Source: G963677085 sp963677085
Lineage (GTDB): Bacteria > Planctomycetota > Planctomycetia > Pirellulales > Thermoguttaceae
Length of the DNA: 64,000 nt
Assembly (NCBI GenBank): GCA_963677085.2
Contig: CAXXFH010000004.1
Location: 2,294,001 to 2,358,000, forward strand
Reading direction: 5' to 3'
The notes below the pieces were generated by a model. It saw nothing but the letters and a program-made list of their open reading frames with translations. It made no database searches and was not told the origin of the DNA. A program made the position numbers and the translations under genes. Within the stretch, counting starts at the first letter, position 1. Every line of letters begins with the position of its first letter. Shown piece by piece: positions 18,002 to 26,081 of this stretch.

Positions 18002-18217
18002 TTACGTGAAACCTTGCGAGCGATACTCGAACGGTGCTGCACCGGCCAGCTTGGTGTTGCACCAATCGACCGTCTGCCGCAGCGTTTTCAGGTAGTCGGC
18101 CCAGTCGATCTTCTGACCGTCGATCTGGTAACTGGGCTTGGGTTCGGCCGTGATTTCGGCAATCCGAGCGAGCGTCTGGGCCTTGATCGCCGCGAGTTGT
18201 TGGATATCTGTCGACAT
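18002..18217 (-). CDS. Small capsid-module protein
   Basis: A 71-aa protein, mainly helical (STDIQQLAAIKAQTLARIAEITAEPKP), with a YQIDGQKIDWADYLKTLRQTVDWCN middle part. Similar small proteins occur between capsid and connector genes in many prophages, with unknown role. It is flanked by family C hairpins on both sides, so it stands apart from its neighbours. Confidence 0.6.
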   Translation of the reverse strand: MSTDIQQLAAIKAQTLARIAEITAEPKPSYQIDGQKIDWADYLKTLRQTVDWCNTKLAGAAPFEYRSQGFT

Positions 18218-18253
18218 GGCATTGTCCGAGAAAAGGAAAGTCGGTCGTCAAGT

Positions 18254-18398
18254 CTTCTCCCCTCTCCCCTGTGGGGAGAGGGGCCGGGGTGAGGGGGATT
18301 GCGCAGCAACGGTCTTTCCAAGACAATGCGGTCGCCGCTGCAAGCCGCCCTCACCCGGCGGTTTTGCCGCCACCCTCTCCCGCCGAGCGGGAGAGCGT
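18254..18398. repeat. Composite repeat family C, copy 2
   Basis: Same two-hairpin architecture as 16903-17049, with the linker GCAACGGTCTTTCC...GTCGCCGCTGCAAG. It separates the major capsid gene from the 71-aa gene. Confidence 0.75.
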
Positions 18399-18404
18399 AA
18401 AACC

Positions 18405-19610
18405 CTACACCCCGCTGCCGCTGAGCGAGCTGCCGACCGTGCCGAGGCTGCGGACGACGTATCGCGGGTTGATCACCGCGGCCGCCCCGCGTTCGCTGGC
18501 TTTGAAGCGAACGACGATGTCCTGGTTGAACTCGGCCTCGCTGCCCGGGGGCGAAAGTGTTACCGTGATCGGCCAGTTTTCCATGTAGGCGAAGGCCTTT
18601 TGGAAATCGCCAATGAACCACCACTTCTTAGCCTCGGCCGCTTCCACGCCCGAAGCGACCACGCGGCGATAGGCCAGCCGACTCTCGACCACCCGATAGT
18701 TGCCCAGCGGATTGGCGGCCGTGGTAGCTGTTGCGGCGCCGTCGGCCGCGTAGACGATCTCCGTGGCGTTGAACACCCGATGGGCCGCGTGGCGATACGC
18801 AGGCATTACCAGCACGGTCGTGGCGTTGATCAGCACGGGTTCGCCCGTGTTCGGGTCGACAATGTCGGCGAACAACTGCTCGGCGGCGTCGATGTCGGTC
18901 CAGTCGATCAGTTCCTCGGCCAACTCGTTGGTCCAGTCGCCGTCGGGCGCGATGCCCGTGCCCGTGGCGCTGTACGTGTGATAGGCGACGCCCTTGTGCT
19001 TGTAGTTGTTGGTCGCGCCGATCAAGAGGTCGATCAGTCGCTTTTCCTTGTTCAGGCCCAGCACTTCGCCCACTTCGGCCGCCCGTTTGAGCACCAAATG
19101 CGTACGGTCGAAGAAGATGGCCTCTTTGGTCACCGGCACAATGAATCCCCGCTTGGTGGTTTGGGGTGTGTCGATGTAGTCTTCGGCGAATCCGAGGTGG
19201 GGATACGGCATGCCGGGCGGCACCTCAGCCACGTCGTCGCTGACGCGGCCGACACCGGGGATGCGTTCGCCGTCGAGTCGGGTAGGAATCGTGTCGACCA
19301 GTTTCGACAGCACAAACGCCTCTTGGTGGTAAGCGTCGAGGATCTTCTGCTGCACGATCTGACCGGTGATGGCTGAGAAGGCCGCCACGTCGACGCCTTC
19401 GCCCGCTTCGAGCAGCGTGACGTCGCCGTGCCGGGGATCCATTTGCCGCACGCGTTGGCCGCCCAGCGTGGCCTCGGCCACTTCGCGAAGGCTGAAATCC
19501 TCGGGCTTCAGGTGGCCTTGCTCGAGTGCTTCGCGGAGATGGTCGACCGTCTCCCGCGGTCCGATCTGTTCGTACATCCGTTTCAACTCGCGATACTTGA
19601 TCGATCGCAC
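18405..19610 (-). CDS. Phage major capsid protein
   Basis: A 401-aa protein, the likely building block of the head shell. The N-terminal ~80 residues are helical (RELKRMYEQIGPRETVDHLREALEQ) as in scaffold-like delta segments; from about 90 the sequence has the HK97-like order: long helix with LLDAYHQEAFVLSKLVDTIPT, an E-loop-like part, NNYKHKGVAYHTYSATGTG, a TVLVMPAYRHAAHRVFNATEIVYA spine region and a final WWFIGDFQKAFAYMENWPITV strand region. Length is usual for a capsid protein. The upstream genes (scaffold-protease, decoration) fit. The start ATG 19610 gives MRSIKYRELKRMYEQ. Covalent cross-linking or cleavage cannot be judged. Confidence 0.82.
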   Translation of the reverse strand: MRSIKYRELKRMYEQIGPRETVDHLREALEQGHLKPEDFSLREVAEATLGGQRVRQMDPRHGDVTLLEAGEGVDVAAFSAITGQIVQQKILDAYHQEAFVLSKLVDTIPTRLDGERIPGVGRVSDDVAEVPPGMPYPHLGFAEDYIDTPQTTKRGFIVPVTKEAIFFDRTHLVLKRAAEVGEVLGLNKEKRLIDLLIGATNNYKHKGVAYHTYSATGTGIAPDGDWTNELAEELIDWTDIDAAEQLFADIVDPNTGEPVLINATTVLVMPAYRHAAHRVFNATEIVYAADGAATATTAANPLGNYRVVESRLAYRRVVASGVEAAEAKKWWFIGDFQKAFAYMENWPITVTLSPPGSEAEFNQDIVVRFKASERGAAAVINPRYVVRSLGTVGSSLSGSGV

Positions 19611-19669
19611 GATGATGTCTCCTTAGTTGGGTGAGGAATGAGCTTATTTTGTTCAACGCGGTGTTCGGG

Positions 19670-20152
19670 TTACGAACTGGCGGTGGTGCCGAGCACGCCG
19701 CCGGTCATCACGGTAGAGCGGACGTCGACGAGCACCCGCGTGGTTTCGGTGGGCTCGCGCCGTGCCGCCCGGCCGATCGCCTGCACATAGGAAGCGACCT
19801 TGGCCACTTGCTGGTCGATAAGCGGCAGGAACATGCCGGAACTGGCCGGGGCAATGAAGTCGCCCAGTTCGAATGTGCTGGGCACGCAATCGAACTCGAA
19901 AACGCCGGTGGTTGCCACGCGGATTGGCGCGGTTTCTCCTTCGCCGCTGCGTTGCATGGCCACGCCGAGAAATCGGCCGGCGAAGGCGATCTGATCGCTC
20001 GCGTCGCTGCCCATGCCGGGTTGGATCGAGGCGGGGCGCACGTCGTCGGTCGATTGGTAAACGAGATCGCCGATCTCGATCACCGTCGACGCATCGACGG
20101 CCGCCATCACGGGATTCGTGTCTCCGTAACGCCAACGCATTTTGTCGCTCAC
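19670..20152 (-). CDS. Putative capsid decoration / cement protein (DUF2190-like)
   Basis: A 160-aa strand-rich protein immediately upstream of the major capsid gene. Features are VIEIGDLVYQSTDDV, FAGRFLGVAMQ and the repeated beta pattern IRVATTGVFEFDCV ... FELGDFIAPASSGMFLP, similar to DUF2190-type cement proteins that stabilise expanded heads. The GTG at 20152 (MSDKMRWRYGD) was taken; ATG 20140 is the alternative. Similarity is by pattern. Confidence 0.6.
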   Translation of the reverse strand: MSDKMRWRYGDTNPVMAAVDASTVIEIGDLVYQSTDDVRPASIQPGMGSDASDQIAFAGRFLGVAMQRSGEGETAPIRVATTGVFEFDCVPSTFELGDFIAPASSGMFLPLIDQQVAKVASYVQAIGRAARREPTETTRVLVDVRSTVMTGGVLGTTASS

Positions 20153-20194
20153 GGTTTTGTCTCCGTTTGGTTGGGGTGAAGGTTCTGTTGTTGG

Positions 20195-20262
20195 GTTTGG
20201 CGAAGCGGAGCTTCGCGGAGGTGGGTTCCCAAGCTGGAGCTTGGGAACCAGGTTTACGCTAA
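20195..20262. repeat. Hairpin repeat family D
   Basis: GGAGCTTCGCGGAGG followed by GTTCCCAAGCTGGAGCTTGGGAAC palindrome. Other copies are at 21477-21540, 23729-23782, 37775-37804 and 38783-38838. Confidence 0.7.
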
Positions 20263-20315
20263 ACACGCACGGAGCTTGGGAAACAGATCCACAGCCAGGT
20301 TTACTGCGCCGTGTG

Positions 20316-21314
20316 TCAGGTGATCGCTTCGACGAAACTCCGCGTATCGAACGAGCGCGGCGCGGATGCCGAGAATGGATCGCGCGACTGCGGCGCCGCT
20401 GTGCCACGCTGCGTGGCGTCCGAACGACGACCGGCCTCGCGGATCAACGCCGCTCGCTGTTCGACCAGCGAACGGATTGTCACTTCATCGTCGGCGGTCA
20501 ACAACGTTTCGACGAACTGTTCGCCCAACAGGGCTTTGGCCTGGGGGCGGTTGTCGTCGGGGTCCGGAAGGTCGAATTCGCGGAGAAGCTTTCGTACGAG
20601 CGTCTGCCGGCGACCTCGCTTCTGTTCGCCCTGCAATCGCTCGACCTGCTCGCGCAACTGCTCCACTTCGGCGGCGACTTGCGACCGCACCTCTTCGAGC
20701 AATTCCGCACGCAAGGCTTCGGCCATGGCGGGCTGGTGTTGCTTGAGTTCGTCGAGCGAATGGGCATTTGCAGTGGCCGAGGTGACAACAGACGATTCTT
20801 CAAGCTCGCCGACCGTCTGCCGATCGGCTTGCGACTCGAAAAGTCCTCGCGTGGTCGCCGGGTCGGCCACCAGATCGACGCTTTGCACTCGGGTGATCTC
20901 CTCGACCACGATCTGCTCGTCGACGCGCCGCGTTCGGGCCTGCACGTTGTGGGAGAAGCCCACGTTTTCCGGCGCGTGCTCCGCATCCCAGAGCAACTGC
21001 TCGGCTAACGTGTGTTTCGGGTTGAAGTGGAAATCGGCGAACAGGCCGACGCCCTCGCGAACGACCACGTTGCGGATCACGCCGATGCGATCCTGATAGT
21101 CGCGCGGTTGCAGGGGGCTGCCCTTGGGGTGATTGACGTTCACCCGGGTGTTTTCGTAGAGCGCCGCGGCGCGGCGTAGCGTGTCGTCGGGATACGTGCG
21201 GTGGTTTCGCGAGACGGTGCCGAGGATTTTCACTCCCCGAATCGTCCCAGCCTGCCGATCGACGCGCAACGTTTCGCCCCGGGCGGCGACGAACTCGTGC
21301 AGTGTTTCCGTCAT
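20316..21314 (-). CDS. Prohead protease fused to scaffold-like coiled coil
   Basis: A 332-aa protein. The N-terminal ~150 residues (GVKILGTVSRNHRTYP, NVNHPKGSPLQPRDYQDRIGVI, GLFADFHFNPKH, ENVGFSHNVQA) match the style of phage head maturation proteases with their scattered His and Ser. The C-terminal half contains a long charged coiled coil (EALRAELLEEVRSQVAAEVEQLREQVERLQGE) typical of scaffolding domains. Such fusions shape the prohead and then cleave themselves out. ATG 21314 was preferred over the longer frame because GAAAGGAAAA precedes it. It is 36 bp downstream of a strong hairpin on the same strand (21344-21377). Confidence 0.75.
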   Translation of the reverse strand: MTETLHEFVAARGETLRVDRQAGTIRGVKILGTVSRNHRTYPDDTLRRAAALYENTRVNVNHPKGSPLQPRDYQDRIGVIRNVVVREGVGLFADFHFNPKHTLAEQLLWDAEHAPENVGFSHNVQARTRRVDEQIVVEEITRVQSVDLVADPATTRGLFESQADRQTVGELEESSVVTSATANAHSLDELKQHQPAMAEALRAELLEEVRSQVAAEVEQLREQVERLQGEQKRGRRQTLVRKLLREFDLPDPDDNRPQAKALLGEQFVETLLTADDEVTIRSLVEQRAALIREAGRRSDATQRGTAAPQSRDPFSASAPRSFDTRSFVEAIT

Positions 21315-21343
21315 GGTTTTTCCTTTCTTCACGTCACAAAAAA

Positions 21344-21377
21344 AGCCCATCAACAACCGGGCGGTTGCTGATGGGCT
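21344..21377 (-). terminator. Intrinsic terminator in the leader of the prohead gene
   Basis: On the minus strand: AGCCCATCAGCAACC / GGTTGTTGATGGGCT stem followed by TTTTTTTG. It ends the transcript of the portal and small gene, or attenuates the operon that starts at 21314. Its stem style is shared with 31664-31697. Confidence 0.75.
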
Positions 21378-21476
21378 CGACCGAGCGCCCTGTTGGGCCT
21401 GGCGGGATACCCTGGGGAGTTGGGAGTGAGGAGTTGGGCGAAAAAGTTGTCAAACTCAGGCCCAAGCTTCGGCCCT

Positions 21477-21540
21477 CAAACTCGGTCCCAAGCTCCGGCT
21501 TGGGACCGCACTTCCGCGAAGCTCTGCTTCGCGGAATGGG
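21477..21540. repeat. Hairpin repeat family D
   Basis: GTCCCAAGCTCCGGCTTGGGAC plus CTTCCGCGAAGCTCTGCTTCGCGGAA. It is followed at 21582-21620 by a family G unit. Confidence 0.7.
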
Positions 21541-21581
21541 AGGTCATGTAGGGGACTTGGAGGAACGTTGCACGCGAGTCG

Positions 21582-21620
21582 TCGGTCCCATCGGTTGCAA
21601 CCGATGGGCTTGGAGGGGGT
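21582..21620. repeat. Hairpin repeat family G
   Basis: CCATCGGTTGCAACCGATGGG palindrome. Confidence 0.6.
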
Positions 21621-21693
21621 GACTTCGTCGTGGCACGTTGCGATGGAAATTGTTCGTCGCTCATCTCTCGCCCTTCGTTCCTCGTCTCTCTCT

Positions 21694-21876
21694 TCACCGT
21701 TCCAGCCGCTCGACGCGGCGGCGGATGTGTTGGATCGTGCCGTCCTGGACGGCGAATTCGAGGCCCAGCGTACCGAAGTACCCGCGACGCAGGGCGTCGG
21801 TCAGCATCTCGGCCATCGCCTGCTGAAGCTGGGCCACCTTCTTGGCATTCGTATTGTTTTTGCTGTCGGTAACCAT
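21694..21876 (-). CDS. Small capsid-module protein
   Basis: A 60-aa, mostly helical protein (MVTDSKNNTNAKKVAQLQQA ... GTIQHIRRRVERLER) 58 bp downstream of the portal gene and upstream of the scaffold-protease gene. Small basic proteins with this layout are common beside portal genes, but no function is known to me. It could be a head-assembly factor. Confidence 0.55.
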   Translation of the reverse strand: MVTDSKNNTNAKKVAQLQQAMAEMLTDALRRGYFGTLGLEFAVQDGTIQHIRRRVERLER

Positions 21877-21934
21877 ACGCTCAACTTAACAAACGGCACT
21901 GTTCGTTCAAGACAATGTTTTGACCACCCCCCGG

Positions 21935-23350
21935 CTAAGTCTGCGGGGTGTTCGCACGTTGCTCCTGCTCGGGATCCAGTCCGTGGCGCATCGTCATCGT
22001 CGTGACCGACATGGCCCCGGTACGCACCAGGAGTTCGTCGGCCTTCGCTTCCTTCAACCGGTCGCGGGTGACCAGTTGCGGCGCGATCGCCTTGATGTCA
22101 ACCACGTCGAGCACGTCCGGGGGTACTCGCCCCGCGTCGACCGCCGCGCGGACCACGCGCCACATTACGTCGAGGTCGTCGACGATCATATCGTGCTGCA
22201 TCCGCTCGAACATTTTCACCGCCGGTCCTTCGGCCACCATGGTCGACGCGTAGTTGGCGTTACTCGCGTCGCTCGACAACATGAACTCGGGCATCACCAG
22301 CCGTGCGGCCACGGCGCGTAACTCGGCCTGCAACACGGTAACGTAACGACCGGCGTCGATCCCGGCCACGGGAAACTCGTAGTCGGTCCCGGTCGCCGCG
22401 TCCAAAATGGTGCCCGGTCCGTAGCGGCGGAAGTGGCTCGTGCCGGCACTATCGCGGTTGCGCACGCTGACGTCGGCCTGGTCGGCCACGAACTGTTCGA
22501 GCCCCGCCGCGGTCGCCGATCCGTGACGGCGAATCAACGCGATGGCCGATTGAATTTCGGCCACCACGCTCATGTTACGCAGCAGCTTTTCGGCGCGGCG
22601 CAGGTTTTTTCGCACGGGAAAATACAACGGGATGCCGCGTTTGAAGTTGGCGTCGACGCCCAGTTTGCGCAACTGGATTTCGTCGGCCGGCACCAGTTGC
22701 CCGTCGACGTAGTAGCCTTCGACGGTCTCCACGTCGTGCGGATCGGTGACGATACCGAAGCGATGGTGCGTGAGCCCAGCGACTTCCGCCGGCGTGGTCA
22801 CCTGGTCGGGCTCGACGAACCGGACACGCGTCGTGCCGTCGGCCGCGGTGAAGAAACGCAACAGGCATTCCCCGTCGCGATCCCGGCGGCGAACGATCTC
22901 CTGCTGGCGCTGATGCCACTTGTTCAGCCGCAGGAATTCGTCGACCACGGTTTGAACTTCTGCCAACAGCACCTCGTTGGCCGGTTGCCCACGGCGCGGA
23001 ACGACGCGATACTTGTGGCCCGGGCCGACGATGTAGGAAATGCGGTTTTCGTGGCCGTTGATCGCGAACTCGTTCGACATGGCCAGCCGCCGGCACTGAT
23101 TGCGGATCTCGGCTAGTTGGGCCTCGTCGAGATACGGCACGCCGCCGCTGGCGTACCACGCACCAGTTGCCGAGGGCGAAATCCATCGCGTGCCGTCGTC
23201 ATCGTAGTAAGCGTCGTCGGGATCGACAAAGCCTTGCCACAGTTCGTCGAATGCTTCGAGCAATCGGCGCTCGATCCGGTTCAGACGAGGATTGGCCGAC
23301 GAGATTGGATCTTGTGTCGAGTTCGTATTGCCAGATGCGTTGTCTTGCAT
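21935..23350 (-). CDS. Phage portal protein
   Basis: A 471-aa protein of the lambda-type portal family, forming the ring through which DNA enters and leaves the head. Characteristic parts are the helical N-terminus, ISYIVGPGHKYRVVPRRG, the EIVRRRDRDGECLLRFF strand, GIPLYFPVRKNLRRAEKLLRNMSVVAEIQSAIA (stem region) and ELRAVAARLVMPEFMLSSDASNANYASTMVAEGPAVKMFER near residues 355-395, which is highly typical of the crown entry. It lies between the terminase and the scaffold-protease, the normal order. ATG 23350 was used. Confidence 0.88.
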   Translation of the reverse strand: MQDNASGNTNSTQDPISSANPRLNRIERRLLEAFDELWQGFVDPDDAYYDDDGTRWISPSATGAWYASGGVPYLDEAQLAEIRNQCRRLAMSNEFAINGHENRISYIVGPGHKYRVVPRRGQPANEVLLAEVQTVVDEFLRLNKWHQRQQEIVRRRDRDGECLLRFFTAADGTTRVRFVEPDQVTTPAEVAGLTHHRFGIVTDPHDVETVEGYYVDGQLVPADEIQLRKLGVDANFKRGIPLYFPVRKNLRRAEKLLRNMSVVAEIQSAIALIRRHGSATAAGLEQFVADQADVSVRNRDSAGTSHFRRYGPGTILDAATGTDYEFPVAGIDAGRYVTVLQAELRAVAARLVMPEFMLSSDASNANYASTMVAEGPAVKMFERMQHDMIVDDLDVMWRVVRAAVDAGRVPPDVLDVVDIKAIAPQLVTRDRLKEAKADELLVRTGAMSVTTMTMRHGLDPEQEQRANTPQT

Positions 23351-23416
23351 GGGTTGTAGTCCGGGGTAGGGTTAATATGCTACTATCCTCAAAGATCGTT
23401 ATTTTCACGAAGATTA

Positions 23417-23484
23417 GCGACCAACGGGAGCGGGTTCTTGTCCCGGTGCGGTAGCACCGGTTTGGTTGGCGGCCCTGCCGCCCT
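23417..23484 (+). repeat. Interspersed repeat family A, copy 3
   Basis: Best-formed copy: GCGACCAACGGGAGCGGG, hairpin CCGGTGCGGTAGCACCGG, then TTTGGTTGGCGGCCCTGCCG. It sits in the gap between the terminase and portal genes. Confidence 0.85.
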
Positions 23485-23643
23485 GTGTGACACCGAGACG
23501 GGTGCCAGGGGCAGCTTGTCTGCCCCTGCCTCGGCAAGGGCGACACGCTGGATTCTGGGGGCCATGCGCTCGCGCGGGCATGCTGTTTTTTGGTTCATCC
23601 CACAAGTGCGTATCTGGTTTGTTGGAAAACGAACAAAAGGGGA

Positions 23644-23707
23644 CTCGCCAAGGCGCAAAGACGCAAAGGACAGGTGGCCTTTCTTTGCGTCTTTGCGCCT
23701 TGGCGAG
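23644..23707. repeat. Perfect 25-bp inverted repeat (family K)
   Basis: CTCGCCAAGGCGCAAAGACG at the start and its complement at 23683-23707, with a 14-bp loop. It can fold into a long hairpin. Only one copy was seen here. The gap 23351-23834 holds families A, K and D and no gene. Confidence 0.75.
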
Positions 23708-23728
23708 ATCATTTCTTTAAGGGCGGGG

Positions 23729-23782
23729 CTGACGAAGCAGAGCTTCGTGGAGGTGCGTTCCCAAGCTGGAGCTTGAGAACGA
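23729..23782. repeat. Hairpin repeat family D
   Basis: GAAGCAGAGCTTCGTGGAGG plus TTCCCAAGCTGGAGCTTGAGAA. Confidence 0.65.
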
Positions 23783-23834
23783 GTGATGATCGTTCTTGCT
23801 CGCCTCGCGTCTCTCGTCCTTCGTCTCTTCCTCC

Positions 23835-25514
23835 TCACACTCCCACGGCCAGCCGTTTTCCCAGGCCGTCGCCTCGCGTGCGACCTTGCAGGAGTTCGGC
23901 GGCCAGGCGCAGCGCCATTTCCAGGGCGTCGGGGCCGTCGTCGTGGTCGCCACAAGGAAACTCTTTGAGTTGCTCGATCAGCAGCCGCGTGCCGGGGCTG
24001 TCGCTTTTGAAACGCAACCGCCGCGACGCCAGGTACGGGCCCAGCCGGCGGATGCGCACTTCTTTGTTCACCCGATTGGTGATTGCCACCGGCCGTGCTC
24101 CCAAAACGCCCTGTCGGCGAAACTCGGCCTCGAACTCGCCGCACAACAGGTCCTGAAACTGATTAGCTTCGACGCCGAACGCGTCGGGCGCAAAACGTCG
24201 GTACCGTTCGACGCCGTCGGCCACCATCCGTGGCGTGGGACGCCGGGCCAAGTCGGCTTCGACGTAGATTGTGCCCTGCCGGTCGACGCCCAGCATGACC
24301 AGGGCCGAGTAGTCGCCGCGCCGCGCGTCGCTGCCCTTGCTGGGATCGAGCGCCAACGTTTTGACCGCCAACGCGCCGGGCCATTGGTCGAACCAGATCG
24401 TCTCGTCGAAATACTCCTCGGGCCATTCGCACAACTCGGGATTGACCGGCGAGTTTTGTTTTTCGCGTTCGAAGGCCGTGCGGCCCCCTTCCGCCCGCAT
24501 GCACATCAACGTATAAAGATCCTCGACCTCCGGCCAAAGCACGGCGGCCCCGGCGTCCATTGCCTCGCGATGGGCCTCGTAAAACGCCCGGGCGTCGTGT
24601 CGATAGCGCGGATTTGCCAGCGCCGTGTAGATCGACTCCCATTGGTGCCAAAGTGCCATGTTGTCGGGCCAGCAGCGAATGGCCGAGAACACGCGCGACG
24701 TCCAGCCGGGCGTTTCGTTAAGCTCCAAGGCCAACGCCTCGCGATGCAACGCCGTGGCCAGGTTGATCACATTCGTCTCCGGCGTACCGGCCTTCAGCAG
24801 CGTGCCGTGAAACCATTCTCGCGAACGGTTGCGCTGCCGGGCCGATTGCATGTGGCCGTCGTTTTGCAGGTCGTCGCAGACGATCAACGTCGGCCGATGG
24901 GCACGGCGGCGCCGTCCACGAATCCGCTGGCCCGTGCCGATCGCTTCAATGGCCACGCCGTTGCGCAACACGATGGCATCGCGACGCCAGACCGTACCCC
25001 GACCGGCGGCCTCCGGGTATTCGCCTGCCAGACGCGGATTGTCAGTCAGTTCGGTCTTGATATTCTCCAGATGGGCACAGGCTTGGTGCCGCGTGTCGGA
25101 CACGATCCAGATGTACGGCTCCCAACGATTGACGGCCGCCACGAGCGGAAACAACAGCGTGCCGACGGTCGACTTGGCCCCGCCACGCGGCCCGAGCAGG
25201 TTGATCTTGGTACCGCGATGATTGGTCATCCCCGTGAGTTGTGCGGCCAACCACCGATGCATGGCCGATGGCGGTTTGGCAAAATGCTCGGGTAAGTGGC
25301 GTCGGCCCCAGTTCAACAGGTCGACGTTGCCCGTGTGTGCCCTATGGCGTCGCCGCGCTTGGCCGTGGCGCCGGGCCAACGCCTCGCGCAAGAATAGCAC
25401 CACGGCCCCGTACTGCTCGGGCGCTAAGTCGTCGGCCGTCGACAACGTTTCAGTTGGCGTCGTTTCACATGTCGACAGTGCTTTTGATGTCGTCCGTGTT
25501 TTACATATCATCAT
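23835..25514 (-). CDS. Terminase large subunit
   Basis: The ATP-driven motor and nuclease that packages DNA into the head, about 559 aa. ATPase: LLGPRGGAKSTVGT (Walker A, near residue 107), TLIVCDDLQN (Walker B plus catalytic acid, near 210). Nuclease: LALDPSKGSDARRGDYSAL near residue 380, DAFGVEANQFQ near 435, and HDDGPDALEMALRLAAE near 525 supply RNase H-like metal acids. ATG 25514 (MMICKTRT) gives a 14-bp overlap with the upstream small-terminase-like gene; GTG 25541 is an alternative. All catalytic residues that I can check are present, so packaging could be functional. Confidence 0.9.
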   Translation of the reverse strand: MMICKTRTTSKALSTCETTPTETLSTADDLAPEQYGAVVLFLREALARRHGQARRRHRAHTGNVDLLNWGRRHLPEHFAKPPSAMHRWLAAQLTGMTNHRGTKINLLGPRGGAKSTVGTLLFPLVAAVNRWEPYIWIVSDTRHQACAHLENIKTELTDNPRLAGEYPEAAGRGTVWRRDAIVLRNGVAIEAIGTGQRIRGRRRRAHRPTLIVCDDLQNDGHMQSARQRNRSREWFHGTLLKAGTPETNVINLATALHREALALELNETPGWTSRVFSAIRCWPDNMALWHQWESIYTALANPRYRHDARAFYEAHREAMDAGAAVLWPEVEDLYTLMCMRAEGGRTAFEREKQNSPVNPELCEWPEEYFDETIWFDQWPGALAVKTLALDPSKGSDARRGDYSALVMLGVDRQGTIYVEADLARRPTPRMVADGVERYRRFAPDAFGVEANQFQDLLCGEFEAEFRRQGVLGARPVAITNRVNKEVRIRRLGPYLASRRLRFKSDSPGTRLLIEQLKEFPCGDHDDGPDALEMALRLAAELLQGRTRGDGLGKRLAVGV

Positions 25515-25974
25515 GGTGAACGATCCGTTGAGACGGGGCACACACTTTGCGGGTTAGATCGTCGAGTCGCTTGAGGATGTTCTTGCGGAACCGGTCGACG
25601 GGAACCTCCTCGACGATGATCTCGGCGAACTGGGCCAACAGCCGCTTGATTTGCTCGACGGTGATGACCTCGGGACTGCGTCGGGCGTATTTCTCGGGAA
25701 AAGCGTGCTCAAGTACCCAGGCGGCCGCGCGCCAGTACTGCGGTTTCTTGGCTGCCTGCTGGATGTGCTTCAGGTTGGTCCATTCGTGTTGGTTTTCGGC
25801 GCGGCGCAGCCGGGCGGCGAATTCCTCGTCGCGCTCGGCCGTGTTCGCGATCGTGGCTGGCGAACAGCCGACGTAGCGCGCGGCCGTGCGCCGGCTACAG
25901 CCTACGCTGAGAATGGCGATGATCTCGCGCTTCTTGATTTCGTCGAGCACACTGCGGCGATTACGCTGGGCCAC
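25501..25974 (-). CDS. Small terminase-like HTH protein
   Basis: A 157-aa protein just upstream of the large terminase, overlapping it. The N-terminal half is a helix-turn-helix (DEIKKREIIAILSVGCSRRTAARYVGCSPATIANTAERDEEFAARL) and is followed by helical segments (WTNLKHIQQAAKKPQYWRAAAWVLEHAFPEKYARR). This pattern is common for the DNA-recognition subunit of packaging machines in planctomycete phages. GTG 25974 (AQRNRRSVLDEIKKRE) is preceded by AAGGAA. The packaging site it would bind is not known. Confidence 0.75.
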   Translation of the reverse strand: MAQRNRRSVLDEIKKREIIAILSVGCSRRTAARYVGCSPATIANTAERDEEFAARLRRAENQHEWTNLKHIQQAAKKPQYWRAAAWVLEHAFPEKYARRSPEVITVEQIKRLLAQFAEIIVEEVPVDRFRKNILKRLDDLTRKVCAPSQRIVHHDDM

Positions 25975-25989
25975 GCTTGGGTTCCTTGT

Positions 25990-26035
25990 CCCATTGGTTG
26001 CAGGTCCCACCGGTTGCGACCGGTGGGCTTGGGGA
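25990..26035. repeat. Hairpin repeat family G
   Basis: CCCACCGGTTGCGACCGGTGGG palindrome upstream of the small-terminase-like gene. It is followed by an AACTCCCAACTCCTAACTCC tract. Confidence 0.65.
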
Positions 26036-26081
26036 GGATGCTTGCGAGTCGTATTCCCTAATTCCCCCCAACTCCCAACTC

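Noticed and set aside
16903..18398. Clustered palindromes as a CRISPR array
   Set aside because: Repeats are spaced irregularly with genes between, units are palindromic hairpins of different families, and no cas gene is present.
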